DNA of 64,000 nt from Thiobacillus sp. 65-29. GTDB lineage: Bacteria; Pseudomonadota; Gammaproteobacteria; Burkholderiales; Thiobacillaceae. Made by a program: the position numbers and the translations under genes. Of this stretch, positions 1-7,689 are shown in pieces; the first letter of the stretch is position 1; each line of letters begins with the position of its first letter. Below the pieces are notes generated by a model, which ran no database searches, was not told where the DNA came from, and saw only the letters and a program-made list of their open reading frames with translations. The stretch spans positions 1 through 64,000 of the forward strand of contig MKWN01000043.1 of NCBI GenBank assembly GCA_001899775.1, in the 5' to 3' direction.

Positions 1-167
<167 letters not shown>

Positions 168-211
168 TTAACTCCTAGATATCGTGTGAATTCGGTTGGA
201 TAGCGTGCGGC

Positions 212-502
212 TTACAGCTCGACCACGCCCATGATGTCTTCTTCGCGCATCACCAGCAGTTCCTGGCCCTCGACCTTGACGGTCTGGCCGGCGTACTTGC
301 CGAACAGCACGCGATCGCCGACTTTCACGTCCATGGGGATGATCTTGCCCTGGTCGTCTTTCTTGCCGGCGCCGACGGCGACGATTTCGCCCTGGTCGGG
401 CTTCTCGGTGGCGGTGTCGGGGATCACGATGCCGGACGCGGTCTTGCGCTCTTCTTCCATGCGCTTGACAATCACACGGTCGTGCAGAGGACGGATTTTC
501 AT
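212..502 (-). CDS. groES: Co-chaperonin GroES
   Basis: The 96-residue GroES monomer forms the heptameric lid of GroEL. The start [14 protein letters not shown] is the canonical N-terminus. The mobile loop ([16 protein letters not shown], residues 16-31) and the C-terminal [12 protein letters not shown] are typical. The open frame extends 24 codons further upstream, but that stretch ([10 protein letters not shown]...) has no GroES homology and runs back toward the CIRCE repeat. I therefore place the start at 502. It is the first gene of the groESL operon. Confidence 0.97.
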   Translation of the reverse strand: MKIRPLHDRVIVKRMEEERKTASGIVIPDTATEKPDQGEIVAVGAGKKDDQGKIIPMDVKVGDRVLFGKYAGQTVKVEGQELLVMREEDIMGVVEL

Positions 503-578
503 TGCAAAGTCTCCATTGCGTAACGTTGATAACCTGCAGCCACGGCTGCCCGAAAATAAGGAAGCGGCGAACATGTTG

Positions 579-605
579 TTAGCACTCGCCGCTATCGAGT
601 GCTAA
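579..605 (-). promoter_or_regulatory. CIRCE operator (HrcA binding site)
   Basis: Perfect inverted repeat TTAGCACTC-N9-GAGTGCTAA. The left arm is 579-587, the spacer 588-596 and the right arm 597-605. It matches the CIRCE consensus bound by the heat-shock repressor HrcA. It lies directly downstream of the -10 element of the leftward groES promoter, so bound HrcA would block transcription of groESL. No hrcA gene is in the window. Confidence 0.97.
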
Positions 606-633
606 TGGTAGGGGCACGGTGTGACAATTTCAA
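605..633 (-). promoter_or_regulatory. Sigma-70 promoter of groESL
   Basis: On the minus strand, TTGAAA (628-633) is followed after exactly 17 bp by TACCAT (605-610), which touches the CIRCE repeat. The spacing and match to the consensus are good. No clear sigma-32 signature was seen, which fits HrcA/CIRCE control. Confidence 0.75.
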
Positions 634-880
634 GTCCATGGATGATGATTGTCGGTCGCCAAAGGAGTGGATGGTTTTGCGCCCCAAGCCGGTGGGCTCA
701 CTTTTTCATGCGGTTGTCTGGCACGTCAGTGAACGCCAACATCGCCGATAATCAAGTGGATGCGGTCGTTTCGTCGAACGAGGGATGGTGGTCAGGCTGG
801 GCATTGGGCGGCCCGATGCAGCAGGCCGGCGGGTGACCGGCCGCGGGGGCCGTCATGTCGCATAGCAACGGAGATCATCC

Positions 881-2215
881 ATGAAGCGCATCAAAATCTC
901 ATTTCTGGTCATCCTGCTGCTGTTGACCGCGCTATGGCTTGCGGCCGACACGCTGGCGCCGACGCCACTCACCTACTTTTCGTTCCGCACCGTGTTCGTG
1001 CAGTACAGCGGGGTGATCGGCATCGGCCTGATGAGCCTTGCCATGTTGCTGGCGCTGCGCCCGACATGGCTGGAGCCGCATCTGGACGGGCTGGACAAGA
1101 TGTACCGCCTGCACAAGTGGCTGGGTATCGCCGCCCTGGTGGTTTCCGTTCTTCACTGGTGGTGGGCGAAAGGCACCAAATGGATGGTGGGCTGGGGGTG
1201 GCTGGAAAAGCCCGTGCGCGGGCCCGCCACCGGAGCCCCGCCCGGCGGCGTCGAAGGCTGGCTGCTCGGCCAGCGGGGGTTTGCCGAATCCGTTGGCGAG
1301 TGGACGTTCTACGCCGCCGCCGTGCTGATCGTGCTGGCCCTGGTCAGGCGCTTCCCCTACCACCTGTTCGTCAAGACCCACAAATGGCTGGCGCTCGCCT
1401 ACCTCGCGCTGGCCTATCATTCCGTGGTGCTCACCAAGCTGGACTACTGGACGCAGCCGGTCGGCTGGGTGCTGGCGGCGCTGTTGCTGGGCGGCAGCGT
1501 GGCGGCGCTGCGGGCGCTGACGGGCCGGATCGGCGCCGATCGCAAGGTCCGGGGCACGATCGCGGCCCTGACCGACTACCCCGCGCTGCGCGTGCTCGAA
1601 ACCGCCGTCGTACTGGAAGACGGCTGGCGCGGCCATGCCGCCGGGCAGTTCGCCTTCGTCACCTCGGACACGCGCGAAGGCGCGCACCTTTATACGATCG
1701 CCTCGGCCTGGAATCCCGACGACCGCCGCATTGTCTTCATCACCAAGGCGCTGGGCGACCATACCGGCCGTTTGCGCGAGCGATTGAAGATTGGCATGCC
1801 GGTGACGGTGGAAGGCCCTTACGGCTGTTTCGACTTCGAGGATGAACAGCCGCGCCAGATCTGGGTGGGCGCGGGCATCGGCATCACGCCCTTCATCGCC
1901 CGCCTCAAGCAGCGTGCCGCCACGCCGGAGGCGAGGACGATCGATCTGTTTCACCCGACGGCCGAGTTCGACCAGCGTGCCATCGATTACCTCACCGCGG
2001 ACGCCGACGCTGCGGGCGTGCGCCTGCACCTGCTGGTCAGCCCGAAGGATGGCCGGCTGAACGGCGAACGCATCCGTGCCGTCGTGCCGGAATGGCGCTC
2101 GGCCAGCATCTGGTTCTGCGGCCCGCCGGGATTCGGCCAGGCGCTGCGCGCCGATTTCCTCGCCCACGGCCTGCCGCCCGGGCGTTTCCATCAGGAACTG
2201 TTCCAGATGCGCTGA
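881..2215 (+). CDS. Ferric-reductase-like transmembrane flavocytochrome
   Basis: Probable membrane oxidoreductase of 444 residues that would move electrons from NAD(P)H through FAD to membrane haem. The N-terminal half (about 1-205) has several transmembrane helices and paired histidines (HKWLGIAALVVSVLHW; HLFVKTHKWLALAYLALAYH) typical of the ferric reductase-like domain. The C-terminal half has an FAD-binding segment (HLYTIASAW), a nucleotide-binding loop (GAGIGITPFIA, about 327) and the NAD-module signature WFCGPPGFG near the end. An ORF on the minus strand (932-2221) is a shadow. The electron acceptor (ferric iron, a periplasmic partner or oxygen) cannot be told from sequence. It stands alone, upstream of a repeat. 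Confidence 0.88.
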   Translation: MKRIKISFLVILLLLTALWLAADTLAPTPLTYFSFRTVFVQYSGVIGIGLMSLAMLLALRPTWLEPHLDGLDKMYRLHKWLGIAALVVSVLHWWWAKGTKWMVGWGWLEKPVRGPATGAPPGGVEGWLLGQRGFAESVGEWTFYAAAVLIVLALVRRFPYHLFVKTHKWLALAYLALAYHSVVLTKLDYWTQPVGWVLAALLLGGSVAALRALTGRIGADRKVRGTIAALTDYPALRVLETAVVLEDGWRGHAAGQFAFVTSDTREGAHLYTIASAWNPDDRRIVFITKALGDHTGRLRERLKIGMPVTVEGPYGCFDFEDEQPRQIWVGAGIGITPFIARLKQRAATPEARTIDLFHPTAEFDQRAIDYLTADADAAGVRLHLLVSPKDGRLNGERIRAVVPEWRSASIWFCGPPGFGQALRADFLAHGLPPGRFHQELFQMR

Positions 2216-2259
2216 GGTCAATGTGCGCCGGTCTGGCTTTTGAAATTGACCCGAATCAG

Positions 2260-2472
2260 CCTAAAAACCGCAATTGGACGCATCCGATGGTGCGTCGGAT
2301 CGCGTGGCTGCCGCGAAGCAACGACGCCGCAGGCCGGGAGGCAGGTGCGTGAGCCGGCGTGCCAGCGGGTGCGTAGCGGACTCACCTGACAGGTGAAGGC
2401 AAACAAAGGCGGACTTTTCAGTATTCACGCGGCGTTGGTGAGCGTATCAAGCGGTCAACTGCGGTTTTTAGG
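2260..2472 (+). mobile_element. MITE-like element, copy 1 (internally deleted)
   Basis: Starts CCTAAAAACCGCAATTGG and ends CAACTGCGGTTTTTAGG, an inverted terminal repeat of about 18 bp with one mismatch. The interior matches copies 2 (17867-18157) and 3 (58955-59245), but about 78 bp of the middle is missing: 213 bp here against 291 bp. The left flank ATCAG and right flank ATTAT do not match, so no target duplication remains. It directly abuts direct repeat A. No transposase frame is present, so mobilisation in trans is inferred. Confidence 0.8.
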
Positions 2473-2580
2473 ATTATCCAATAGCCCGCAGGTTGGGTTT
2501 CAGCCCGACATGTCGGGTTGAAACCCGACCTACATGCCGTTGATTTGTCGCGTACGGATGTTCCAATGGATTTTTGGGAT
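2471..2580 (+). repeat. Direct repeat A, with palindromic core
   Basis: A sequence of about 110 bp closely repeated at 3479-3588, starting GGATTATCCAATAG and ending near CCAATGGATTTTT. Its core is a long hairpin of arms around CGACATGTCG: gcaggttgggtttcagc against gttgaaacccgacctac. The two copies flank the LigB dioxygenase gene in the same orientation. The core resembles dispersed palindromes seen in betaproteobacterial genomes, but I cannot name a family. Confidence 0.8.
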
Positions 2581-2598
2581 TGAATGAGGGCGATGGAC

Positions 2599-3429
2599 AT
2601 GAAAACTTTTTTCAGCGCAGAGAATAATGTCGCCCGCATGCCGACCTGGTTCATTCCCCATGGCGCCGGCCCTTGCTTTTTCATGGAGTGGGAGCCGTCC
2701 GATGCCTGGCACCCGATGGCGGACTTTCTCAGGCGCGTGGCGTCCACCCTGCCCCGGCGCCCCAAAGCCATCGTGATGGTCTCGGCCCACTGGCTGGAGC
2801 CCGCGTTCACGGTCACCAGCGGTGACAAACCCACGCTGATTTACGACTACCATGGTTTTCCGCGGCACACCTACGAACTGAAATATCCGGCGCCGGGCGA
2901 GCCCGAGCTGGCCGCGCGCATCGACCGGCTGCTTGCTGAGGGCGGGCTGCCGTCCCGGCAGGACGCGGCGCGCGGATTCGATCACGGCATGTTCATCCCG
3001 ATGCTGTTGATGTTTCCCGACGCAGACATTCCGGTCGTCCAGTTGTCGCTGGTCGACAGCCTCGACCCCGAGATCCACCTGCAGGCCGGCCGGGCGATCG
3101 CGTCGCTGCGTGACGAAGGCGTCCTGATCATCGGCAGCGGCATGAGTTTTCACAACATGCGGGGCTACGGCGATCCCCGGTTCGGCCCCATCTCGGATGA
3201 GTTCGACCATTGGCTGACGCAGACGATGGAAAAGCCCGGGGCGATACGCCACCAGGCGCTGGCCGACTGGGTTCAGGCGCCTTCCGCGCGCCTGTGTCAC
3301 CCGCCGCGCGCGGAAGAACACCTGCTGCCGCTGATGGTTGTCGCTGGGGCGGCCGGTGAGGACGCGGGCCGGCGGGTATTCTCCGATCGGGTCATGGAGA
3401 CGACGCTTTCCGCTTTCAGTTTCGGCTGA
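2599..3429 (+). CDS. DODA/LigB-type extradiol dioxygenase family protein
   Basis: Class III extradiol ring-cleavage dioxygenase family (LigB/DODA, as in E. coli YgiD), 276 residues. Likely metal ligands and active-site histidines appear in order: IPHGAGP (about 20), SAHW (about 65), FDHGMFIPM (about 132) and EEHLLPL (about 236). The family opens catecholic rings, but E. coli YgiD-type members act on DOPA-like compounds and the true substrate here is unknown. Start choice: ATGs exist at 2584, 2593 and 2599. The best Shine-Dalgarno (GAGGG, 2586-2590) is 8 bp before 2599. The gene has no operon partner and sits between direct repeats A and B, as if carried on a small cassette. Confidence 0.88.
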   Translation: MKTFFSAENNVARMPTWFIPHGAGPCFFMEWEPSDAWHPMADFLRRVASTLPRRPKAIVMVSAHWLEPAFTVTSGDKPTLIYDYHGFPRHTYELKYPAPGEPELAARIDRLLAEGGLPSRQDAARGFDHGMFIPMLLMFPDADIPVVQLSLVDSLDPEIHLQAGRAIASLRDEGVLIIGSGMSFHNMRGYGDPRFGPISDEFDHWLTQTMEKPGAIRHQALADWVQAPSARLCHPPRAEEHLLPLMVVAGAAGEDAGRRVFSDRVMETTLSAFSFG

Positions 3430-3478
3430 TCGACCCGGGCCTTGGGTGTGTGACCCCGGCAGCAAAAACCTTCATCCC

Positions 3479-3588
3479 GGATTATCCAATAGACCGTAGG
3501 TCGGGTTTCAACTCGACATGTCGGGTTGAAGCCCGACCTACATCACGTTGATTTTTCGCGTACGAACGTTCCAATGGATTTTTCGGGT
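3479..3588 (+). repeat. Direct repeat B, second copy flanking the dioxygenase
   Basis: Closely matches repeat A (2471-2580) in the same orientation, with about a dozen substitutions. It has the same palindromic core around CGACATGTCG and the same tail CGCGTACG...GTTCCAATGGATTTTT. About 1 kb separates the copies, close enough for recombination that would delete the dioxygenase gene. Confidence 0.8.
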
Positions 3589-3604
3589 TCATCCTACATT
3601 CCTC

Positions 3605-3730
3605 ACCACAGAGGCACCGAGGCACAGAGAAACCCGAAAAACAGGGATTCGCCGTGCGTGGCACCACTCACCCATCGGGTGAGTCATGAAAGAATACGGG
3701 CACATGTTTTTGCTCTGTGTCTCTGTGGTT
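3605..3730 (+). repeat. Inverted-repeat intergenic element
   Basis: Left arm ACCACAGAGGCACCGAGGCA (from 3605) pairs imperfectly with right arm CTCTGTGTCTCTGTGGTT (3713-3730). Between them is a smaller hairpin ACTCACCC-ATC-GGGTGAGT (3666-3684). The 560 bp from 3430 to 3991 hold no convincing gene, only repeat B, this element and the bioA leader. Confidence 0.6.
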
Positions 3731-3876
3731 CAACCGCTTTTTTCAGGTTCATTCGGTTTCGAGCGTCGTCCTGGCTGGATCGGGAGCCACCACGCACGAA
3801 TCGGGCCGTCTCGGGCCAATAGGATGATTCGCGCTTCCTGTGGCGTGATCGCCTAAAATCGGGGGGCGACGATAAA

Positions 3877-3890
3877 GCCTGACGTCAGGC
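3877..3890. promoter_or_regulatory. 14-bp perfect palindrome in the bioA leader
   Basis: GCCTGACGTCAGGC is a perfect dyad 101 bp before the bioA start. It lies just downstream of a -10-like TAAAAT (3854-3859), although no good -35 precedes that. It could be an operator for a dimeric regulator of biotin synthesis. No regulator gene is adjacent, so this remains a guess. Confidence 0.35.
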
Positions 3891-3991
3891 GAACGGATGC
3901 CTGTCGCGCTGCATCGCCCGCTGGGGGAAACTGTAGGGGCGATCGTCCCCAGGCCCCGGATGCAACGGACAAACAGGCTATCGAACCCATC

Positions 3992-5368
3992 ATGGCGACC
4001 GACAACGATCTTCCAAGCCGCACCCGCGCTGCCGTCTGGCACCCCTGCACCCAGATGCAGCACCTGGAAGCCGTGCCGCCGCTGGCGATCGCGCGCGGCG
4101 AAGGCGCGTGGCTCTTCGACACCGGCGGCCGGCGCTACCTCGACGCGATTTCCAGTTGGTGGGTGAATCTGTTCGGCCACTGCAATCCGCGCATCAACGC
4201 CGCGATCACCGATCAGTTGACGAAGATCGAGCACGTGATGCTGGCCGGCGCCACCCACGAACCGGTGGTCGAACTGTCCGAGCGGCTGGGCCGGCTGACC
4301 GGGCTGGGTCACGCGTTCTATGCTTCGGACGGCGCCTCGGCTACCGAGATTGCGCTGAAAATGAGCGCTCACTACTGGCGCAATGCCGGCCAGCCGGAGA
4401 AGAGCGGCTTCATCAGCCTGGAGAACGGCTATCACGGCGAGACCGTCGGTGCACTCTCGGTGACCGACATTCCGCTGTTCAAGGCCACCTACGCGCCGCT
4501 CCTGCGTCATACAAAGCAAGTGCCCACTCCGGATGCGCGCCACGCCGCGCCGGGCGAGTCGGCTGAAGCCTGGGCATTGCGTTGCGCCGCGGCGCTGGAA
4601 GCGTACCTGGCCGAACATGCCGCCGGCACCGCTGCCTTCATCCTCGAACCCCTGGTGCAGGGCGCGGCCGGCATGGCGATGTACCACCCGGCGTATCTGG
4701 CCCGCGCGCGCGAACTGTGCGACCGCTACCAGGTGCACCTGATCGCCGACGAGATCGCCGTCGGTTTCGGCCGCACCGGAACGATGTTCGCTTTCGAGCA
4801 GGCGGGCTCCGCTCCTCCATTTGCGGGGGAGACGGGATCATCGAGCGGTTTGCGCCCCGAGGCCGGTTCGATCCGCCCGGATTTCATCTGCCTCTCCAAG
4901 GGTCTCACTGGCGGCTACCTGCCGTTGTCCGCGGTGCTGACCACCGACGCCATTTACGATGCGTTCTACGCTGAGGACACCACGCTGGGCTTCCTGCACT
5001 CGCACTCGTACACCGGCAACCCGCTCGCCTGCCGGGCGGCGCTGGCGGTGCTGGACATCTTCGGGCACGACAAGGTCATTGCCGCCAACCGCGTCAAGGC
5101 CATTGAATTCACCGCCATTTTGTCGGAAGTGGCCGCTCACAGACGGGTTCGGCATTTCCGCCACCTGGGAATGATCTGGGCGTTCGAGGTCGGCGACGCC
5201 GGTCCTGGATTCGCCGACCGGTTCCATCGCGCAGCGCTGGCGCACGGCGTGTTCATCCGGCCGATCGGCAACACGGTGTACGTGATGCCACCCTACATCG
5301 TCGATGCCGGCGCGATGCGCCAGCTCGCCAATGCGCTGCTAGCCTGCCTGGGCGAGGCCGGCGTTTGA
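3992..5368 (+). CDS. bioA: Adenosylmethionine-8-amino-7-oxononanoate aminotransferase
   Basis: PLP enzyme of biotin synthesis: KAPA plus S-adenosylmethionine gives DAPA. It has 458 residues. Family marks are the N-terminal WHPCTQM, ISSWWVNLFGH, the PLP-binding ENGYHGETVGA, IADEIAVGFGRTG, and the Schiff-base lysine in CLSKGLTGGYLPLSA. Oddity: about 20 extra residues (SAPPFAGETGSSSGLRPEAG) split the normally continuous stretch EQAG-IRPDF just before the active lysine. The 60-bp insertion (about 4807-4866) is in frame and flanked by similar AGS codons. No other bio genes are adjacent. Confidence 0.96.
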   Translation: MATDNDLPSRTRAAVWHPCTQMQHLEAVPPLAIARGEGAWLFDTGGRRYLDAISSWWVNLFGHCNPRINAAITDQLTKIEHVMLAGATHEPVVELSERLGRLTGLGHAFYASDGASATEIALKMSAHYWRNAGQPEKSGFISLENGYHGETVGALSVTDIPLFKATYAPLLRHTKQVPTPDARHAAPGESAEAWALRCAAALEAYLAEHAAGTAAFILEPLVQGAAGMAMYHPAYLARARELCDRYQVHLIADEIAVGFGRTGTMFAFEQAGSAPPFAGETGSSSGLRPEAGSIRPDFICLSKGLTGGYLPLSAVLTTDAIYDAFYAEDTTLGFLHSHSYTGNPLACRAALAVLDIFGHDKVIAANRVKAIEFTAILSEVAAHRRVRHFRHLGMIWAFEVGDAGPGFADRFHRAALAHGVFIRPIGNTVYVMPPYIVDAGAMRQLANALLACLGEAGV

Positions 5369-5377
5369 CGACCGGGC

Positions 5378-5406
5378 TTGACATGCCGCGCCCCGACCCA
5401 TAAGGT
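5378..5406 (+). promoter_or_regulatory. Promoter of the tetR gene with possible operator
   Basis: TTGACA (5378-5383), a 17-bp spacer, then TAAGGT (5401-5406): a near-ideal sigma-70 promoter starting 10 bp after bioA. Just downstream, TAGT-N8-ACTA (5405-5420) forms a dyad-like site overlapping the expected transcription start. That is where an autoregulating TetR protein would bind. The operator role is inferred. Confidence 0.7.
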
Positions 5407-5435
5407 AGTCAGCAATTACTAGCAAGAGGACGAGC

Positions 5436-6068
5436 ATGGCTGCCGAGCCTGTCCGCAAGCGTCTGGGCGCCGACGAGCGGCGCGAGGAAATCGTCCGCGT
5501 CACCCTCGATCTGGCTGCGCGCCAGGGCATCGACGACGTCACCACCCAGGACATGGCGCAGGCCATGGGCGTCACGCAGGGTGCGGTGTTCCGCCATTTT
5601 CCCAGCAAGGATGCGATCTGGCTGGCGGTGATGCAATGGGTGCGCGACCGCCTGATGAGCGTGCTCGGGCACGCCGCCGCCGAGGGACGCGACCCGCTCG
5701 ACGCGCTGCAACGCATGTTCTTCGCCCACATCGACTTCATCGCCGGCAAGCCGGCGATCCCGCGCCTCCTGATGTCCGAGCATCTGCATGCCCGCAGCCC
5801 GATGCTGCGCGGCCTCGTCACCGAAATCATGCTCGGCTTCGAAGCGAAAATCGCCGGTCTGCTGGATGATGCGCGCAAGCAGGGCCTCGCCCGCGACGAC
5901 CTCGATACCCAGGCCGCCGCCACGCTCTATCTCGGCATGATCCAGGGTCTGGTCCTGCAAACCTCGATTCTGCGCGGCCAGCGCGAACTGCGCAGCGAGG
6001 CCGCGCGCACTTTCCCGATCTTTCTCCGGGCCATCCGCTCCGTATCCGACCCAGGAGAATCGCGATGA
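5436..6068 (+). CDS. TetR/AcrR family transcriptional regulator
   Basis: DNA-binding repressor of 210 residues. The N-terminal helix-turn-helix (about 15-62) reads EEIVRVTLDLAARQGIDDVT then MAQAMGVTQGAVFRHFPSKD, the standard TetR signature. The C-terminal ligand domain is divergent, so the inducer cannot be predicted. It has its own strong promoter and a dyad near the start site, suggesting autoregulation. TetR genes usually neighbour the efflux or metabolic genes they control. Here only a 31-codon frame overlaps its end, followed by an unrelated nuclease gene, so any original partner may have been lost. Confidence 0.9.
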   Translation: MAAEPVRKRLGADERREEIVRVTLDLAARQGIDDVTTQDMAQAMGVTQGAVFRHFPSKDAIWLAVMQWVRDRLMSVLGHAAAEGRDPLDALQRMFFAHIDFIAGKPAIPRLLMSEHLHARSPMLRGLVTEIMLGFEAKIAGLLDDARKQGLARDDLDTQAAATLYLGMIQGLVLQTSILRGQRELRSEAARTFPIFLRAIRSVSDPGESR

Positions 6069-6160
6069 AACACCACGCGCTCTGCGCCGCCCCGCAGACA
6101 TGCATGAAGGACCGTCGCACGTGCCCGATCCGCGTGGTCGATGACTCCACCGGGCACTGA
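6065..6160 (+). pseudogene. 31-codon frame overlapping tetR, possible remnant of a lost partner gene
   Basis: ATG at 6065 overlaps the tetR stop (ATGA). The frame reads MKHHALCAAPQTCMKDRR and stops at 6160. The coupled start and MK-plus-small-residue beginning resemble the start of an exported protein such as an efflux adaptor, but no family can be recognised. It may be a truncated relic or simply chance. Confidence 0.25.
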
Positions 6161-6246
6161 GCCCTCTTGCGCGACGTGACCTTCAAACGCATCTACCATA
6201 TCCGCGATGGCAGGACTCACGAACAGGCAGGCGAGGGACGCGAACC

Positions 6247-7677
6247 ATGAACATCACCTTTCTCGGCGCAGCGCAGGAAGTCACCGGTTCCAGCTACCTG
6301 GTGGAAGCGGACGGCGTGCGCTTCCTGGTCGACTGCGGCATGTTCCAGGGTGGGCGCGAGACGCGGGCGAAGAACCACCGCGCCTTCTCCTTCGATCCGC
6401 GCGGCATCGACTTCGTCCTGCTCACGCACGCGCACATCGACCATTCCGGCCTGCTGCCGCGCCTGGTCGCACTCGGCTTCCGTGGCGCGATCCACGCCAC
6501 CCGCGCCACCTGCGACCTGCTCGCGGTGATGCTGCCCGATTCCGCTCACATCCAGGAGAAGGAAGCCGAACACGAGAACCTCGACCGTTTCCACCGCGGC
6601 ATGGCGCGGCGTGGCGAAGGGGCCGGTCCGGCGCACCGGGAGATCGCGCCCCTGTATACCGTGGCGCAGGCGCAGACGTCGCTCAAGCGCCTCAATCCGG
6701 TCGACTACGATCTGGAGATCGCGCCGCACCCGGCCGTACGTTGCATCTTCCGCGACGCCGGTCACATCCTCGGTTCGGCGATCATCGAGGTGTGGGTCGG
6801 CGAGGGCAGGCGCCGGCGCAAGATCGTGTTCTCCGGCGATCTTGGCCAGCCGGCGCGGCCGCTGGTACGCGATCCCACGCCGATTCTCGACGCGGACTAC
6901 CTGCTTGTCGAATCGACCTACGCCAACCGCGACCACAAGAGCATGGAGGCGACCCAGGACGAACTGGTCGAGGCGATCACCGACACCATCGAGCGCAAGG
7001 GCGGCAACGTCATCGTGCCTGCCTTCGCCGTCGGTCGCACGCAGGAACTGGTCTACCTGCTCGCCGACCTGACGCGGCAGGGACGCCTGCCGAAGCTTTC
7101 CGTGTTCGTCGACTCGCCGATGGCCACCGCCGCCACCGAGATCACCTACAAGCACATGGAACTGCTGGACGACGAAACCCACGCCCTGTTGGGACGACAG
7201 GGCGGCGCGCAGTATTTCCGCAAACTCGAATTCGTCGAGGACGTCGAGGAGTCGAAAGCGCTCGACCGCATCCGGGGCGGCGCGGTCATCATCTCGGCGA
7301 GCGGCATGTGCGAGGCCGGGCGCATCAAGTTCCACCTGCGTGCCAACCTGCCGCGCCACGAATCGAGCGTGCTCATCACCGGCTTCCAGGCCGCCGGCAC
7401 CTTCGGACGCCGTCTCGTCGACGGGGCGCGCCGCGTGCGCCTGCTCGGCGAGGACATCCCGGTGCGCGCCAGCCTCTACACCCTGGGCGGGCTGTCCGCT
7501 CACGCCGACCGCAGCGCGCTGCTCACCTGGCTCGCCAACTTCCGCGACAAGCCGCGCCGTGTCTTCGTCGTGCATGGCGAGGACGTGGTGGCGAACGGGT
7601 TTGCCGACACCCTGACCGAACGCTTCGGCTGGGATGCACTGGCGCCGCAGCCGGGGCAGCGCGTCACGCTCGACTGA
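6247..7677 (+). CDS. Metallo-beta-lactamase / beta-CASP RNA-processing exonuclease family protein
   Basis: 476-residue zinc hydrolase of the beta-CASP family (CPSF73/YsgC-like), expected to cut RNA in the cytoplasm. It shows the HxHxDH zinc motif in LTHAHIDHSG (about 60), a further ligand in RDAGHILGSAIIE (about 172), and FSGDLGQPARPL (about 198). The beta-CASP and Zn-specificity motifs follow: PAFAVGRTQELVY, SASGMCEAGRI and LSAHADRSALL. The start at 6247 gives the usual N-terminus MNITFLGAAQEVTGS. A large overlapping frame (6207-8057) is a shadow. The phospholipase gene follows after 12 bp, so they may be co-transcribed. Confidence 0.93.
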   Translation: MNITFLGAAQEVTGSSYLVEADGVRFLVDCGMFQGGRETRAKNHRAFSFDPRGIDFVLLTHAHIDHSGLLPRLVALGFRGAIHATRATCDLLAVMLPDSAHIQEKEAEHENLDRFHRGMARRGEGAGPAHREIAPLYTVAQAQTSLKRLNPVDYDLEIAPHPAVRCIFRDAGHILGSAIIEVWVGEGRRRRKIVFSGDLGQPARPLVRDPTPILDADYLLVESTYANRDHKSMEATQDELVEAITDTIERKGGNVIVPAFAVGRTQELVYLLADLTRQGRLPKLSVFVDSPMATAATEITYKHMELLDDETHALLGRQGGAQYFRKLEFVEDVEESKALDRIRGGAVIISASGMCEAGRIKFHLRANLPRHESSVLITGFQAAGTFGRRLVDGARRVRLLGEDIPVRASLYTLGGLSAHADRSALLTWLANFRDKPRRVFVVHGEDVVANGFADTLTERFGWDALAPQPGQRVTLD

Positions 7678-7689
7678 GGGTGACGCGGG

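Noticed and set aside
503-574. 24-codon N-terminal extension of groES
   Set aside because: No homology to GroES and extends toward the CIRCE element; the canonical start is [10 protein letters not shown].
4807-4866. Intein or IS remnant in bioA
   Set aside because: Only 60 bp, with no splicing motifs or terminal repeats; better described as a short in-frame insertion.
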